DNA of 64,000 nt from Multifurca ochricompacta (lineage: Eukaryota; Basidiomycota; Agaricomycetes; Russulales; Russulaceae): the NCBI GenBank assembly GCA_022496185.1, contig WTXG01000084.1, positions 62,001 through 126,000 of the forward strand, given 5' to 3'. Under the pieces are notes generated by a model that saw nothing but the letters and a program-made list of their open reading frames with translations, ran no database searches and had not been told where the DNA came from. The position numbers and the translations under genes were made by a program. Below are positions 24,124-34,330 of the stretch, piece after piece. How positions within the stretch are numbered: position 1 is the first letter of the stretch; every line of letters begins with the position of its first letter.

Positions 24124-25036
24124 TGAGATGATTAAAAAAGGTTGATCCTGGTTCCAAGGAGCAGTTAGAACCAGTTGTCCAGGTCTCATTTAAGAGGGCC
24201 TGTCCATTCTGTGGTGCTATGCTTCAGAACTTAAAAAAGTCCTGCCTCTGATGTGCAACTTCTAAGTAGTATAGTAGACTGTCTAGCACCATCTACAACA
24301 AGTCCTAAGCCCACATCAGGGGGACATTGTGTAAATAGATGGGGAGTCATGTCATGGAGGAGCCAACCGCAAGTTCCACTAGAGACAAAGGGTATAGAGC
24401 CCTTCCTCTAGTGCTGGTGGTGGAGTCCATGATTAAGCCCTAGATGATTGGGGCCATGACTATAGTAGACTATTAGGTTTCCTCTGGTTGGGGTGAACCC
24501 CCAATGAAAGCAGCAGGTACTTCTGCCCAGAGACAAAACCCTCTAGCTACTGTGTAAATACTATAGTAGTTCAAGCCTACTTGTATCGAGCCCAAGCGTC
24601 ATGGGAGTGACTAACCATGCCTTGTTCTAGACCCTAAACTCTACCAGCAGGTCACTAAACCTGGCTTACGGATTGAGCCAAGCATTGACTGAACCTATAG
24701 CCTCAAGCCTTCTGGGCAAGGGGCCTACTAAGACTATGGATGGGACAAAAACCCAGCTACAACTAAGAATACTATTTACTTAGAGTGCACATGAGGAACT
24801 TAAGGTGTTTCACCCACTTAGGGTCCCTCATCACCTCTTGCAAGAATCCCCTGAGGGACTAGCCAGACAGATCAAGGTGGGCACATAAAGCGCACCACCT
24901 TGTGGACAGTTAAGGGCAAGAGACAGAAGAAATCAAAGCTCACTGTGACGGTGATTGGAAAAAGTGGTCTTGAAGCAGTGAGCTTGAAGAAAGGTTGGAC
25001 TGATCAAATGAAAGAACAGATCAGTAAAGCATGCCC

Positions 25037-25049
25037 AGGGCCCATAACC
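25037..25049 (-). other. Copia F primer-binding site
   Basis: Minus strand GGTTATGGGCCCT immediately after the 5' LTR, identical to the copia A and B site and complementary to the initiator-tRNA-Met anticodon arm. Confidence 0.8.
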
Positions 25050-25554
25050 TGTCAAACAGGCATGAGGCGCAGCATACTGACTGTAAGTGTTAGCGGTTTA
25101 GGCTAGAAAGACAAGTTATACTTCAGAGGTGAAGAAAACTCTATTATACTATACTACACACCTAGAAAGACAAGTTATCTACATGAGACAGTTAGTCAAA
25201 GGTAAGGTAGCAAGTAAGAGACTGGGACTTACACTTCAGAGGTGAAGAAAACTCTGAAGTGTAGAGGATGAAACAGACACCCTTATATACCCCAAGGGAT
25301 GGTCTGTGCACACTGGGAATAAGTCCACAGGTGCCGGACAAAGTCCAAACAATAAACATGAGGGAGAAAAGCTATTGGCTATTACAGAAATCACATGTTA
25401 CATCGTGTATCAGACAGCTACTGCAGAGTGTGAGAAAGAAGGTAATAATGATAATGTAAAAAGTCTGAAACTCTGGTATCTAATCTAATCTACAAAGTAG
25501 CTAATCTAATCACCTGATGCCTGAAGCATCACCGAACATCTTCTGTGTTCAACA
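25050..25554 (-). repeat. 5' LTR of copia F
   Basis: 505 bp. It differs from the 3' LTR at a handful of sites (for example TGTCAAACA against TGTTGAACA at the plus-strand left end), indicating a fairly recent insertion. Confidence 0.95.
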
Positions 25555-25909
25555 TGACTTTGACTCATCCTGATTACCTCCAAAGGGCCTATTGACAGTC
25601 CTTTTCCTGACCCACCTGAAACACACTGAAGCACATGTTGTGCAGAATGTCTCACACCAGATGTAACATGGAGGGTGTAAAGCCTGGCTGCTGATAGGGA
25701 ATTAAGTAAGTGTCTGGTTGTAGAGATAAAGAGATAAGGGTCAAGCATAGGTAAACAGGATATCAACAAGTACAAAGTGAATCATGGGGAGGGACCATGA
25801 GGAGGAACATAGGACAGTGATGTGATCAAGAAGGAAAGTCCAGGCAGCACAGAAGGATCTGCATCATGTAAATTAAAGAAAAATGGATTGCTAGGCAGGG
25901 GTTGTAACA

Positions 25910-26397
25910 TATGGGGTGGGCTCAGGAGAAGTGAGGCATGTTAGGATGGGCATTGATAGCTGGGATCAATTGATCTAACTGAGTATCAGAACATCTGCCA
26001 AAACAATCAACAATGTATTGTTTGTCTCTGTATGTACATCACATGTGGAACAGGCATAGCACAGCTTGCTACATCACTGCTAGCTATCTCACCTTCATTA
26101 GACTTAGAGGCTTAGATGCAGTCAATAATGTGATAGCAACTGCTTTATCTATAGCAGATCTATGTACTATATTGGCCACTAGATTAAATGAATGTGTTAT
26201 CAAGTTATCTCATTTAATGATATGATTTGATCACCTGTCAGATCTTAGATGAGTGCATTTTGAATTGTGTTATCTACATGTGATTGTAATCATGTTGAAC
26301 TGCTATCCCAGAACCTCTGTAACACTATCAACAGAATTTGCTGTTATTTACTTTACATCACATGATTCATCAAAGTGCTGAGCAAATTGCATTCACT
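25910..26397. repeat. MULE terminal fragment, interrupted by gypsy E
   Basis: Matches the right terminal part of the MULE at 54642-58817 (58325-58817) along its length, ending at the same base (GCATTCACT). It joins gypsy D ORF3 on its right and gypsy E LTR on its left. The rest of this MULE copy, with the second TSD, is beyond the window. Confidence 0.8.
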
Positions 26398-26918
26398 GCT
26401 GTAGACAGGCCCATCCTTTTTCATGCACCCTGCAATGTTCATGCCTCCATTGGTATAGAAAATGTACTTAGCAAGAACCTCTTCACCATCTTGGGTCAGG
26501 ATCATGAGGGGGAAAAACATTGACAAGTTGGGGTTGTTAGGGAAGAAGGAAAACTTGGGTGCCTCTTTGTTGTCATCCATGTCAAGGAGGTCATTGGGGT
26601 GTGGGTTCTCAGAGTGGGTGAAGTTGTCATTTGGGTTTGGAGATTGGTTTTTAACATGGTCTGCTGTTTCATAGTCAATAGGAGAGAGAGGTCAGGATGA
26701 AGGATGGGCAGTGGGGAAGGTGTTAATGGCAGTAGAGGGGTGGTTGTTCAGGGAAGCAAAAGACATTCCATGAGAGACTATTGTGTTCTGGGGTGAAAGC
26801 AGTAAGGAGAATGGGTTCAAGTCATCAGCTCTTTTATTTGTTCTTTGGCACCTGGGGATGTTGTAAGTGGAATTCTTGGATTAATTCTGGTGCAAGGACA
26901 TTCTCTGCAGGCTCCCAT
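26398..26918 (-). pseudogene. Gypsy D fragment: pol end and ORF3 N-terminal half
   Basis: Minus-strand sequence matches gypsy I from the chromodomain tail (26918-26815) into ORF3 (about 26790-26398), including the block MFFPLMIL..AKYIFYTNGGM..GCMKKDGPVY. Frames are broken. On the left it is cut by the MULE fragment. On the right it is cut at CCCAT by gypsy C and continues at 40906. Confidence 0.85.
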
Positions 26919-27485
26919 TGTTACAACCCTTACTGAGCAACCCCATTTTCTTCACCCTCCCTAACCCAGACCCTACCCTCCCACCTATGCTACACTTCAT
27001 GATTATGTCTCCTTCCTGGGATCCATCATGTGCTCTGCTCCCCTCCCTGTGATCCTGTTTGTTTACATTTATATGCTTGACTTGTTATCTCCTTATCTCT
27101 ATGACTGGACACTTACTTAATTCCCTATCAGAAGCTAGGCTTTACGCCCTCCACTTTCATATATTTGGGCCCACTTGACTCCATGATTCTTATCTTATAG
27201 GCACCCACTGGATTATGTATATAAGTCTGCTGTAGCTACATTGTAGACCTCAGACTCGAATTATTGAATACATTGGTGTTTGTCTTCTGGACATCCCTTT
27301 GAAACCTTGACTCATTCATCTCAGTGCTTTCAGCACTCTTCCATTCAACAAGGACCTTGGGGAACAGCCCCCTTGACCTTGACTCATCCCTATTGACTCC
27401 AAGAAGCCCCATTGGCTTCTTATCTGAATACCACATATAATGCTGTCACACAAGTCATGTGGAATGTCCCACACTGGACATAACA
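26919..27485 (+). repeat. 5' LTR of gypsy C
   Basis: 567 bp, TGTTACAACC..CATAACA. TATA box TATATAA at 27218-27224. The predicted RNA start block AGACTCGAATT is at 27252-27262, 34 bases from the TATA start; it has one mismatch to the complement of the primer site. Confidence 0.95.
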
Positions 27486-27487
27486 TC

Positions 27488-27498
27488 AAGTCGAGTCT
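27488..27498 (+). other. Self-primer binding site of gypsy C
   Basis: AAGTCGAGTCT two bases inside the 5' LTR, the same as in gypsy I. Its complement matches the predicted transcript start of gypsy I at 11 of 11 bases and of gypsy C at 10 of 11. Confidence 0.78.
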
Positions 27499-29003
27499 CT
27501 CACAGTGGCTTCCAGTTGCAGTCAGACACTCTTCAGAGAAGAACTTATTGAATGCAGAGACAAGAATAATCTTTCACAGCAAGTACTTGGCTCTGCCACC
27601 TAGAAAGATTTTGAGTCTGAGTTTGGATACTACATCTATCACAACAGAAGATACCAACCGGTAGAATACGACAACAAGAAAAGAGTTTGGTATTGCATCT
27701 GATACTCAGACAGCCAACACTCTTGGGTCACTACAGGACCTGCCCCACCTGAATTTGGACTAGGCCCATGGAGAGAAAATCCCCTGGCCATTGTCATGAA
27801 TTCTGAACCAGAAGAGTACATAGAAGAAAGTAGTGAAGAAGCACCAGTATTAGCATTGACTACAGCCCTGGTTGCACCTGAAGTTGTCATGATCAGAGCC
27901 CCTGCTTTGACAACTCCCCAGATATCCATATAATCCACCGATACCATCATCCTGTTTTACCAAAAGATGTCAACCATTGCTGCCCAACTCCCAGACCCAG
28001 CTCCCCCAGCTCCATCAATTGCACCACCAAACATCCCCCCCCTTCAGGATGCTTGTCAGGAGTGCTGCCCCAAATGTTCACAGGGGATTGCTTGCAAAGC
28101 AAAAAGTTTATGCTGGAGTTCACAACATTTAAAAACTTCAACCATGATGTCCCCCAAATAATAAACCCCTTCCAATGAGCCAATCTCTTCTTATCTCTGA
28201 TTCAAGGGGAGGTGGTGGATGATTGGACCATGGAACAGCTGGAGTGGCTGAACGAACAAATCGAAAGTGGGCATTGTACCACTAGTGAAAATCTCTGGGA
28301 AACCATTGCCCAGCGATTTAAAGATGTCTTTACAGACAGGCAAGCCAAGCAGAAGGCTGCTCATGAACTGAAAACCCTGAAGATGGAGAAGGGAGAACTT
28401 GATGCCTATGTGGCAAAATTCAGAAGCCTGGCCAACAGAGCAGGATATGACACTGATGAAGAAGTGACCTTAGATCTCTTCTCACAAGGGCTGCCCAATC
28501 CCCTGGTCAAAAACATCATTCAGTTCCACCACCCTCAGGACTGGGATGGATGGGTTGATGCTGCTCACCAACAGCAGCAAGACTACCTCAACTTCCAAAC
28601 ACACTTTGGGGTCAATACCAAAAAAGGAAAGACTCGAGACCAGTGGAAAGTAACCTTTGGGGTCAAACCAATACAAAGAGACCCAAACGCTATGGATACC
28701 TCAGCAGATAGGACCAAAGCTCAAGCCACACTTACAGAGGATGAGCAGCAGACATTGATGAAGGAGGGCAGATGTTTCCACTGCAAAGTGCAAGGACATA
28801 TGTCCCACAACTGTCCCAAGAAAGGAGCACGTGTTGCCAGTATGACCACCACGTCCACCACCCCTGTCCAAAACAACCCACCCACCATAGATAAGCAGAC
28901 CAAAGAAGAAAAAGCCCAAGACATATGGGCAAATATGATGAAGGAAAGCAAGGAAGTGTGCACCATCCTGGTCGAAAAGGCATTTGCAAAGAAGGATTTT
29001 TGA
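27499..29003 (+). pseudogene. Gypsy C gag, broken in its N-terminal half
   Basis: The N-terminal part (27499-28211) has several stops and shifts. The C-terminal part (28212-29003) is open: gag core WTMEQLEWLNEQ, KFRSLANRAGYDTDEEVTLDLFSQGLPNPLV (28420-28510) and knuckle CFHCKVQGHMSHNC (28773-28815, C-x2-C-x4-H-x4-C). The frame ends at TGA 29001-29003 within GGATTTTTGA, where pol continues in the -1 frame. It supplies capsid and nucleocapsid in the family. Confidence 0.9.
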
Positions 29004-32000
29004 TAGGCTCAAACCCATTGGCCTGGGCAAGAGCGCTTCATGTTACATTTGTGTATACTAGTCATTTCAAATTGTTGAAAATACCAGTACATTTCGAGAC
29101 TACACAGAAAACAACTGATTGAGACATTCTGGTAGATTCAGGAGCCACCAACAACTTCATTAGCCCACAGCTGGTAAAAACTATGGGCTTAGGAATGCTG
29201 GCACTCCCCCAGGAAAAGAACATCTGGAATATTGACAGAACCGCCAACCGTGCAGGAAAGATCACTCATTACACTGATCTTAACATTCAAGTGGGGGAAG
29301 TGATGAAAGTCATCCATTTCCTTATCACGAACTTAGGGGATGAGGATCTTGTCCTTGGATACCCATGGCTTGCCACATTTGAACCAAAGATCAACTGGGC
29401 AGATGCCACCATGGATAAAGACTCCTACCCAATCATTATTACCTCACTTGGGTATGACTACACCATCTGGCACCCAACAATCAGGAGAGCCAATGAGGAG
29501 GAGGAGGTGACAGTGGAGGATGCAGGATGATGTTATGTCACCAAAGCATCAGAACTGGTGCAGAAAGCATTACAAGGACAGACAGAAAAGACATTCGAAG
29601 AGGTAGTGCCAGAAGCATACCACCAGCATTGGAAGGTGTTTTCAGAAGAAGAGTCACAGCAATTCCCACCCACACACCCTTGGGATCATGCTATTGACTT
29701 TGTACCAGACGTACCTGCAGCAATAGATTGCAAAATCTATCCTCTGTCCCAACAGGAACAGGTTGCACTTACTACCTTCCTTGAAGAACAATTGGCAAAG
29801 GGATACATCTGACCATTGAAGTCACAATATGCCTCTCCCTTCTTCTTTATTAAGAAAAAGGATGGCAAACTTAGACCAGTCCAAGACTATCGACAGATTA
29901 ATACCTACACTGTGAAGAATACCTATCCATTGCCCCTGATCTCTGAACTCATTGACACTATGAGAGACAAATCACTCTTCTCAAAGATGGACATACACTG
30001 GGGTTATAACAATGTCAGAATAAGAGAGGGGGATCAGGGCAAAGCTGCCTTTAAGACTAACCAAGGGTTGTTTGAACCCAATGTCATGTTCTTCAGCCTT
30101 ACCAACTCGCCAGCCATGTTCCAGTCCATGATGAATCATATCTTCCGCGACCTCATCCTCACTGGCAAAGTGGTGGTATATATGGATGACATTCTAGTTA
30201 CAACTACAAACAACCTGGACCATCATTGGGAACAAGTACATCAAGTATTGGACATTCTACATGAACATGATTTATATCTCAAACCAGCCAAATGTTCCTT
30301 TGAACAACGAAGTGTCGAATACCTAGGAGTCATCCTTGAAGGAGGACAGGTACAAATGGACCTGATAAAAGTACAAGGAATCTGAGAATGGCCCACCCCC
30401 ACATGTGTAAAGGATGTATGATCCTTCATCGGGTTCTGCAATTTCTATTGACATTTTGTACAAGGGTTTTCAGGCATTGCCCAGCCTCTGAATGGATTGT
30501 TGAAAAAGGATGTACCCTGGCATTGGGGAGTGGACCAACAATGAGCCTTCAAACAGATCCAAGACATTGTGGGGTCCGAACCTGTCCTCCTGCAACCAGA
30601 TCTGCAAAAGCCATTTGAACTGGAAGTTGATGTGTCCCACTTTGCCAATGGAGCAGTACTAAACCAGAGGGATGTCACAGGAGCCCTGCATCCAGTAGCC
30701 TTCTACTCCAAAACCTTCTCCCCAGCTGAACAAAATTACAACATTTGGGATAGAGAGCTGTTAGCCATCATAAAAGCCCTATGCCATTGGCAACCTTATC
30801 TGGCAGGAACCCCTCACAAAACCATCATCCATACAGACCACTCTAATCTGCTGTATTGGAAGGAGCCACATAAAATCAGTCAATGAGTGGCCCAGGAAGT
30901 GCTAGAACTGGAAGAGTACAACTTCACATTAAAGCACATTGCCAGAAGTCGTAATGCATGTGCAGATGCTCTGTCATGACAATCTGACTTGAATAGCAGC
31001 AAGAAAGACAACGATGATACCGTGGTACTCCCCAAGGCAGTATTCATGAAGACAGCAGTTGTCAGTCTTCACAAAATGGATCTGTGGGCTCAAGTGTCAC
31101 AGAATATGGACCAACAACTATGCCAGTTGTGGGCAGATGCACATAATCTGAAGAAGAATAATGGCTTATGGTGGAAGGATGGGGATCGTCTCATTGTCAC
31201 TGGTGGCAACAACATTAAGAGGGGGGTGATCCATTTTCACCATGATCTCCCCTCTGCAGGCCACCCCAGCATTGCTAACACATATGCCCTGGCCAAACAA
31301 GATTATTGGTGGCCAAACATGAAGAAGGACATGGAGAGCTACATGAAAGGATGTGCAGATTGTCAAGCCAACAAAGTAAACACACATCCACACCCACCAG
31401 CAATATTCCCAATCACTCTGACAACCTTGCTACCATTCCAAACCATTGCCATGGACTTCATTGTCAAACTGCCAAACTCCAAAGGTTTCAACTCCATCCT
31501 GACCATCACAGACCATGACTACTCCAAGGCAGCACTGTTCATACCCTGCAACAAGTCCATTACAGCCGAAGGGGTAGCCAAACTTTACCTGGACCACATC
31601 TACAGACACTATGGCCTACCTGAAAAGATCATCTCAGATTGGGACCCACACTTCACTTCAGCATTTGCCAGAGCCCTCTGTAAAACTCTGGACATAACCC
31701 AGAACATTTCAACAGCCTACCACCCACAGACTGATGGACAATTGGAAAGGACAAATCAATGGTTGGAGCAGTACCTTCAGTTCTGGTGCAATGGACAACA
31801 AGACAACTGGGCTGACTGGCTGGCAACAGCAGAGTTTGCACATAATTCTTGGCCCAATGGCACCACTAAAACCTCCCCATTCTCACTTATCATGGGATGG
31901 ACACCGCGAACCACATGGAATAACAAACCCATGAACATCCCATCAGCTGTGCAACGTATCAGCCAATGGGAAGAGATCAGGAAATCTGCCAATGAAAACC

Positions 32001-32494
32001 TGTTGAAGGCACAAAAGACCCTGTTGGAAAAACCCTCAAGTTTCACACCTTATCAAGTCAATGATCTCATATGGTTGGAAGGAAAGAATATTCACATGTC
32101 ACATCCAACAGCCAAGTTAGCACCCCAACATCACAGACCCTTCATGATAACAAAGAAGCTGTCAGATGTGTCATACGAACTCAAACTTCCACCCACATGG
32201 AAAATTCATCTGGTCTTCCACACCCAACTTCTGACACCTTACAAAGAAACATCCCTACATGGGGAAAACTTCCCAAGACCCCCTCCTGAATTAGTCAATG
32301 GAGAAGCAGAATGGGAAGTGGAACAGATTCTAGACTCCTTACATAAAGGCCAAGGGCACAAATTGCATTACCTAGTCAAGTGGAAGGGATTCCCAGACTC
32401 CAACAACTCATGGGAACTGGCCAGGAATATCTTTGCCCTGGTCCTTATCTCGGAGTTTCACAACCAACACCCAGAAGTGCCTAGAGACAGTTAA
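29000..32494 (+). pseudogene. Gypsy C pol, one frame interrupted only by nine TGA codons
   Basis: Frame runs from the slip site to TAA 32492-32494. Domains: aspartic protease ending DILVDSGATNNF (29126-29160), RT (29600-30385) with YMDDILV near 30178-30198, RNase H (30560-30980), integrase HHCC zinc finger (31224-31375), integrase core AMDFIVKLP..ISDWDPHF..QTDGQLERTNQW (31450-31765), chromodomain EVEQILDS..YLVKWKGFP..SWEL (32315-32420). The premature stops are all TGA: 29120, 29528, 29810, 30383, 30419, 30449, 30542, 30884 and 30977. The other copies have arginine at these positions, apart from one variable site. No frameshift is seen in about 3.5 kb. Confidence 0.95.
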
Positions 32495-32533
32495 AAGGAA
32501 TGGCTTTCAGACCCTGACCAAACCCCCCAGTAC

Positions 32534-33766
32534 ATGCTCTCCCAGCAACATTCTAACACCATACAATCCATCATGTCTTTTGTCACTGCCAATGCCACTG
32601 TCGATGCTTTCACCTCCTCCATCATAGTTGTCGAGAACTTCCCTGCTGCTCACCCTTCCACACATCCTTCCTCTCCTATTGATTATGAAGCCGCAGAGGT
32701 GCAGGTCAAGAACCAGTCTCCTAACCCCAACAACGACTTCAATCACTGTGAGGAGCCGCACCCAAACGATCTATTGGGTATGGAGTTGGACAATGAAGTC
32801 CCTGAGTTCCCATTCTTCACAAACAACCCGAACTTGTCAATGTACTTCCCGCTTGAGATCACCATGGTGGATGGGACCACTGCCATAGCTAAGTACATCT
32901 TCTATACCAATGGAGGGATGTATGTCATGGGATGTATGAAGAAGAATGGCCCCGTCTATGGGGCACCAGTTTACTTGGAGGAAAGGCACACAGGCCACCT
33001 CCACCATACAATGAGTGATGAGCAGCTCAGGCATCTGGCTGCCAAGGACTCCTGAGCTTTCATGATCAATGAAGTAATGAATGACATGTGCCTTCTGCGT
33101 CTCAAAGCTGAGGTAATGAGACTGTGGAAGAACCTGACATTGTGCACCACACTCAACAGACAGTACTGGGAGTATGCGAAGCAGATGTCAAGGCTGACCA
33201 GTGGGATGTTCCAGGTGGAACAAGAGTTGACAGAGATCAGGAAGAGGTTAGAGAAGGGGGATGCATATCAGACCATCACAGAAAGGTACACCAACACCTA
33301 TGCATGACCCCTCCCTCTGTGATCATTGGGGGCCACCGTGACATTGTTACCAAATCAATTCAAAATGCCATGCATGCATGAGAATCCTTGCAGAGAAACA
33401 TGTTGGTGGTGTGACAGTAAGTACCATATCAGCTGGAACTGTCCCCTCAACCACAAGTGGTGTTGCCACTGCCGCAGCAATTTACATTGGAGTCAGTTCT
33501 GTATTTTCCACCAAGTGGGAGTAGCCCCAATGATCATCAACCCATCAGGATGGTGTGGCAAGTGTCTCCATCACAATGCGGGACACTGCAAGCTAGACTG
33601 CCCCATCCATGATCTGTGTCACCCATGTGGTCAGTGTGGCCCTTACGGGTTCCTCTGGACCCATCAATGCCCTCAAGAGTTGGAGGATGAGACCTTGGAC
33701 AATCATAATGTAGCCGACGATTACTTGGAGTTGGTACAGGATGATGATGGTACAAGTCATTTCTAG
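32534..33766 (+). pseudogene. Gypsy C ORF3: knuckle-array protein, two TGA codons
   Basis: 411 codons in one frame from ATG 32534 to TAG 33764-33766. It starts 39 bases after the pol stop and ends about 30 bases before the 3' LTR. Blocks: Ser/Pro-rich N-terminus; MYFPLEIT..AKYIFYTNGGM (32839-32920); a charged, probably helical stretch (33062-33290); then four Cys/His clusters: CWWCDSKYHISWNC (33401-33442), CCHCRSNLHWSQFC (33461-33502), CGKCLHHNAGHCKLDC (33554-33601) and a variant CHPCGQC..WTHQC (33617-33670); and an acidic tail. Stops TGA at 33053 and 33305 both replace arginine of the gypsy I copy. No membrane segment is visible. Function unknown; nucleic-acid binding is an inference from the knuckles. 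Confidence 0.82.
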
Positions 33767-33803
33767 CTGGGTCTGCTAGAACCAGAAGAGGGGGTGATGT
33801 TAC

Positions 33804-34316
33804 TGTTGACACAGGATGTGTCTGGAGATGCTTCAGGCATCTAAGGTTCGCTTCAGCTGTAGATTAGATTAGATTAGATTTCGGAGTATCGGACTTTTTA
33901 TGTTATCTTTATTACATTTCTTTCTCACCTTACTCAGCTGATTAGTGATGGACTTAGTAATGCACAGTAAGCATGTGATATCTCTTTGGCCAATGGCCTT
34001 TATCCCTCTCTGTTTATTGTCCGGCACTTGTGGACTTATTCCCAGTGCGCACAGACCATTTCCCCTGGCCCCTATGGGTATATAAGGGTGTCTGTTTCGT
34101 CTCTTTCACTTCAGAGTTCTTCTAACCTCTGAAGTGTAAGTTTCCTTTACTCTACTCTCTCACTACCTATAGACTAACCTATTATATTAGACTTGTCTTT
34201 CTTTAGGTGTGTAGATAGTAATACAGAGTTCTTCTAACCTCTGAAGTACTTGTCTTTCTTTAGCCTAACCCGCTACTAACCACAGTCAGTATAACCAGCA
34301 GCATGATTGTTTGACA
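33804..34316 (+). repeat. 5' LTR of copia B with TATA box and RNA hairpin
   Basis: 513 bp. TATATAA at 34079-34085. Beginning 28 bases after it is a perfect 10-bp stem CACTTCAGAG (34107-34116) / CTCTGAAGTG (34127-34136) with a 10-base loop. A second partial copy of the motif is at about 34225-34252. Confidence 0.95.
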
Positions 34317-34330
34317 GGTTATGGGCCCTG
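34317..34330 (+). other. Copia B primer-binding site
   Basis: GGTTATGGGCCCTG directly follows the LTR. It is complementary to the initiator-tRNA anticodon arm, the half-tRNA priming mode of copia and Ty5. Confidence 0.82.

Larger units (their letters stand above)
18962..25554 (-). mobile_element. Ty1/copia retrotransposon 'copia F', full length
   Basis: LTRs of 505 bp at 18962-19466 (3') and 25050-25554 (5'). The TSD TGACT is at 18957-18961 and 25555-25559, and joining the flanks restores the host gypsy LTR. Minus-strand order: LTR, half-tRNA primer site 25037-25049, leader 25036-24124, gag-pol 24123-19764, purine-rich stretch ATGGAGGGA near 19467-19475, LTR. It belongs to a subfamily clearly diverged from copia A/B in both protein and LTR. 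Confidence 0.96.
18484..25668 (+). repeat. Solo gypsy LTR, split by copia F
   Basis: Own sequence is 18484-18961 and 25560-25668 (587 bp), ends TGTTACAACC..GATGTAACA, in plus orientation. A TATA box lies near 18800-18806, followed by AGACTCAACTT. It sits inside the LTR of gypsy E. The flanks CAGAG (18479-18483) and TGGAG (25669-25673) are best read as one 5-bp TSD CGGAG altered on opposite strands; the homologous site in gypsy I has CGGAG. Confidence 0.9.
14144..25909 (-). mobile_element. Old Ty3/gypsy element 'gypsy E', 5' half, riddled with insertions
   Basis: The 5' LTR is spread over 17629-17698, 18217-18483 and 25674-25909. The gag follows at 17606-16609 and 15164-14655, then the start of pol to 14144. 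The rest is left of the window. Its insertions are a hAT-type non-autonomous element, a solo copia LTR, a solo gypsy LTR with copia F inside, and the copia LTR with copia A inside. It is same-family but CpG-depleted relative to gypsy I. Its outer edge at 25909/25910 joins MULE-type sequence. Confidence 0.92.
17629..25909 (-). repeat. 5' LTR of gypsy E, interrupted twice
   Basis: Own sequence is 17629-17698, 18217-18483 and 25674-25909, with ends TGTTACATCC and GTTGTAACA. The AGACTTGACTT block on the minus strand (near 18376-18386) corresponds to the predicted RNA start, and the adjoining primer site reads AAGTCAGGTCT. The interrupting units are the solo copia LTR and the solo gypsy LTR with copia F. 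Confidence 0.9.

Noticed and set aside
32534..33766. ORF3 as a retroviral envelope
   Set aside because: No signal peptide, membrane anchor or fusion-type segment is visible; the Cys/His clusters fit zinc knuckles.
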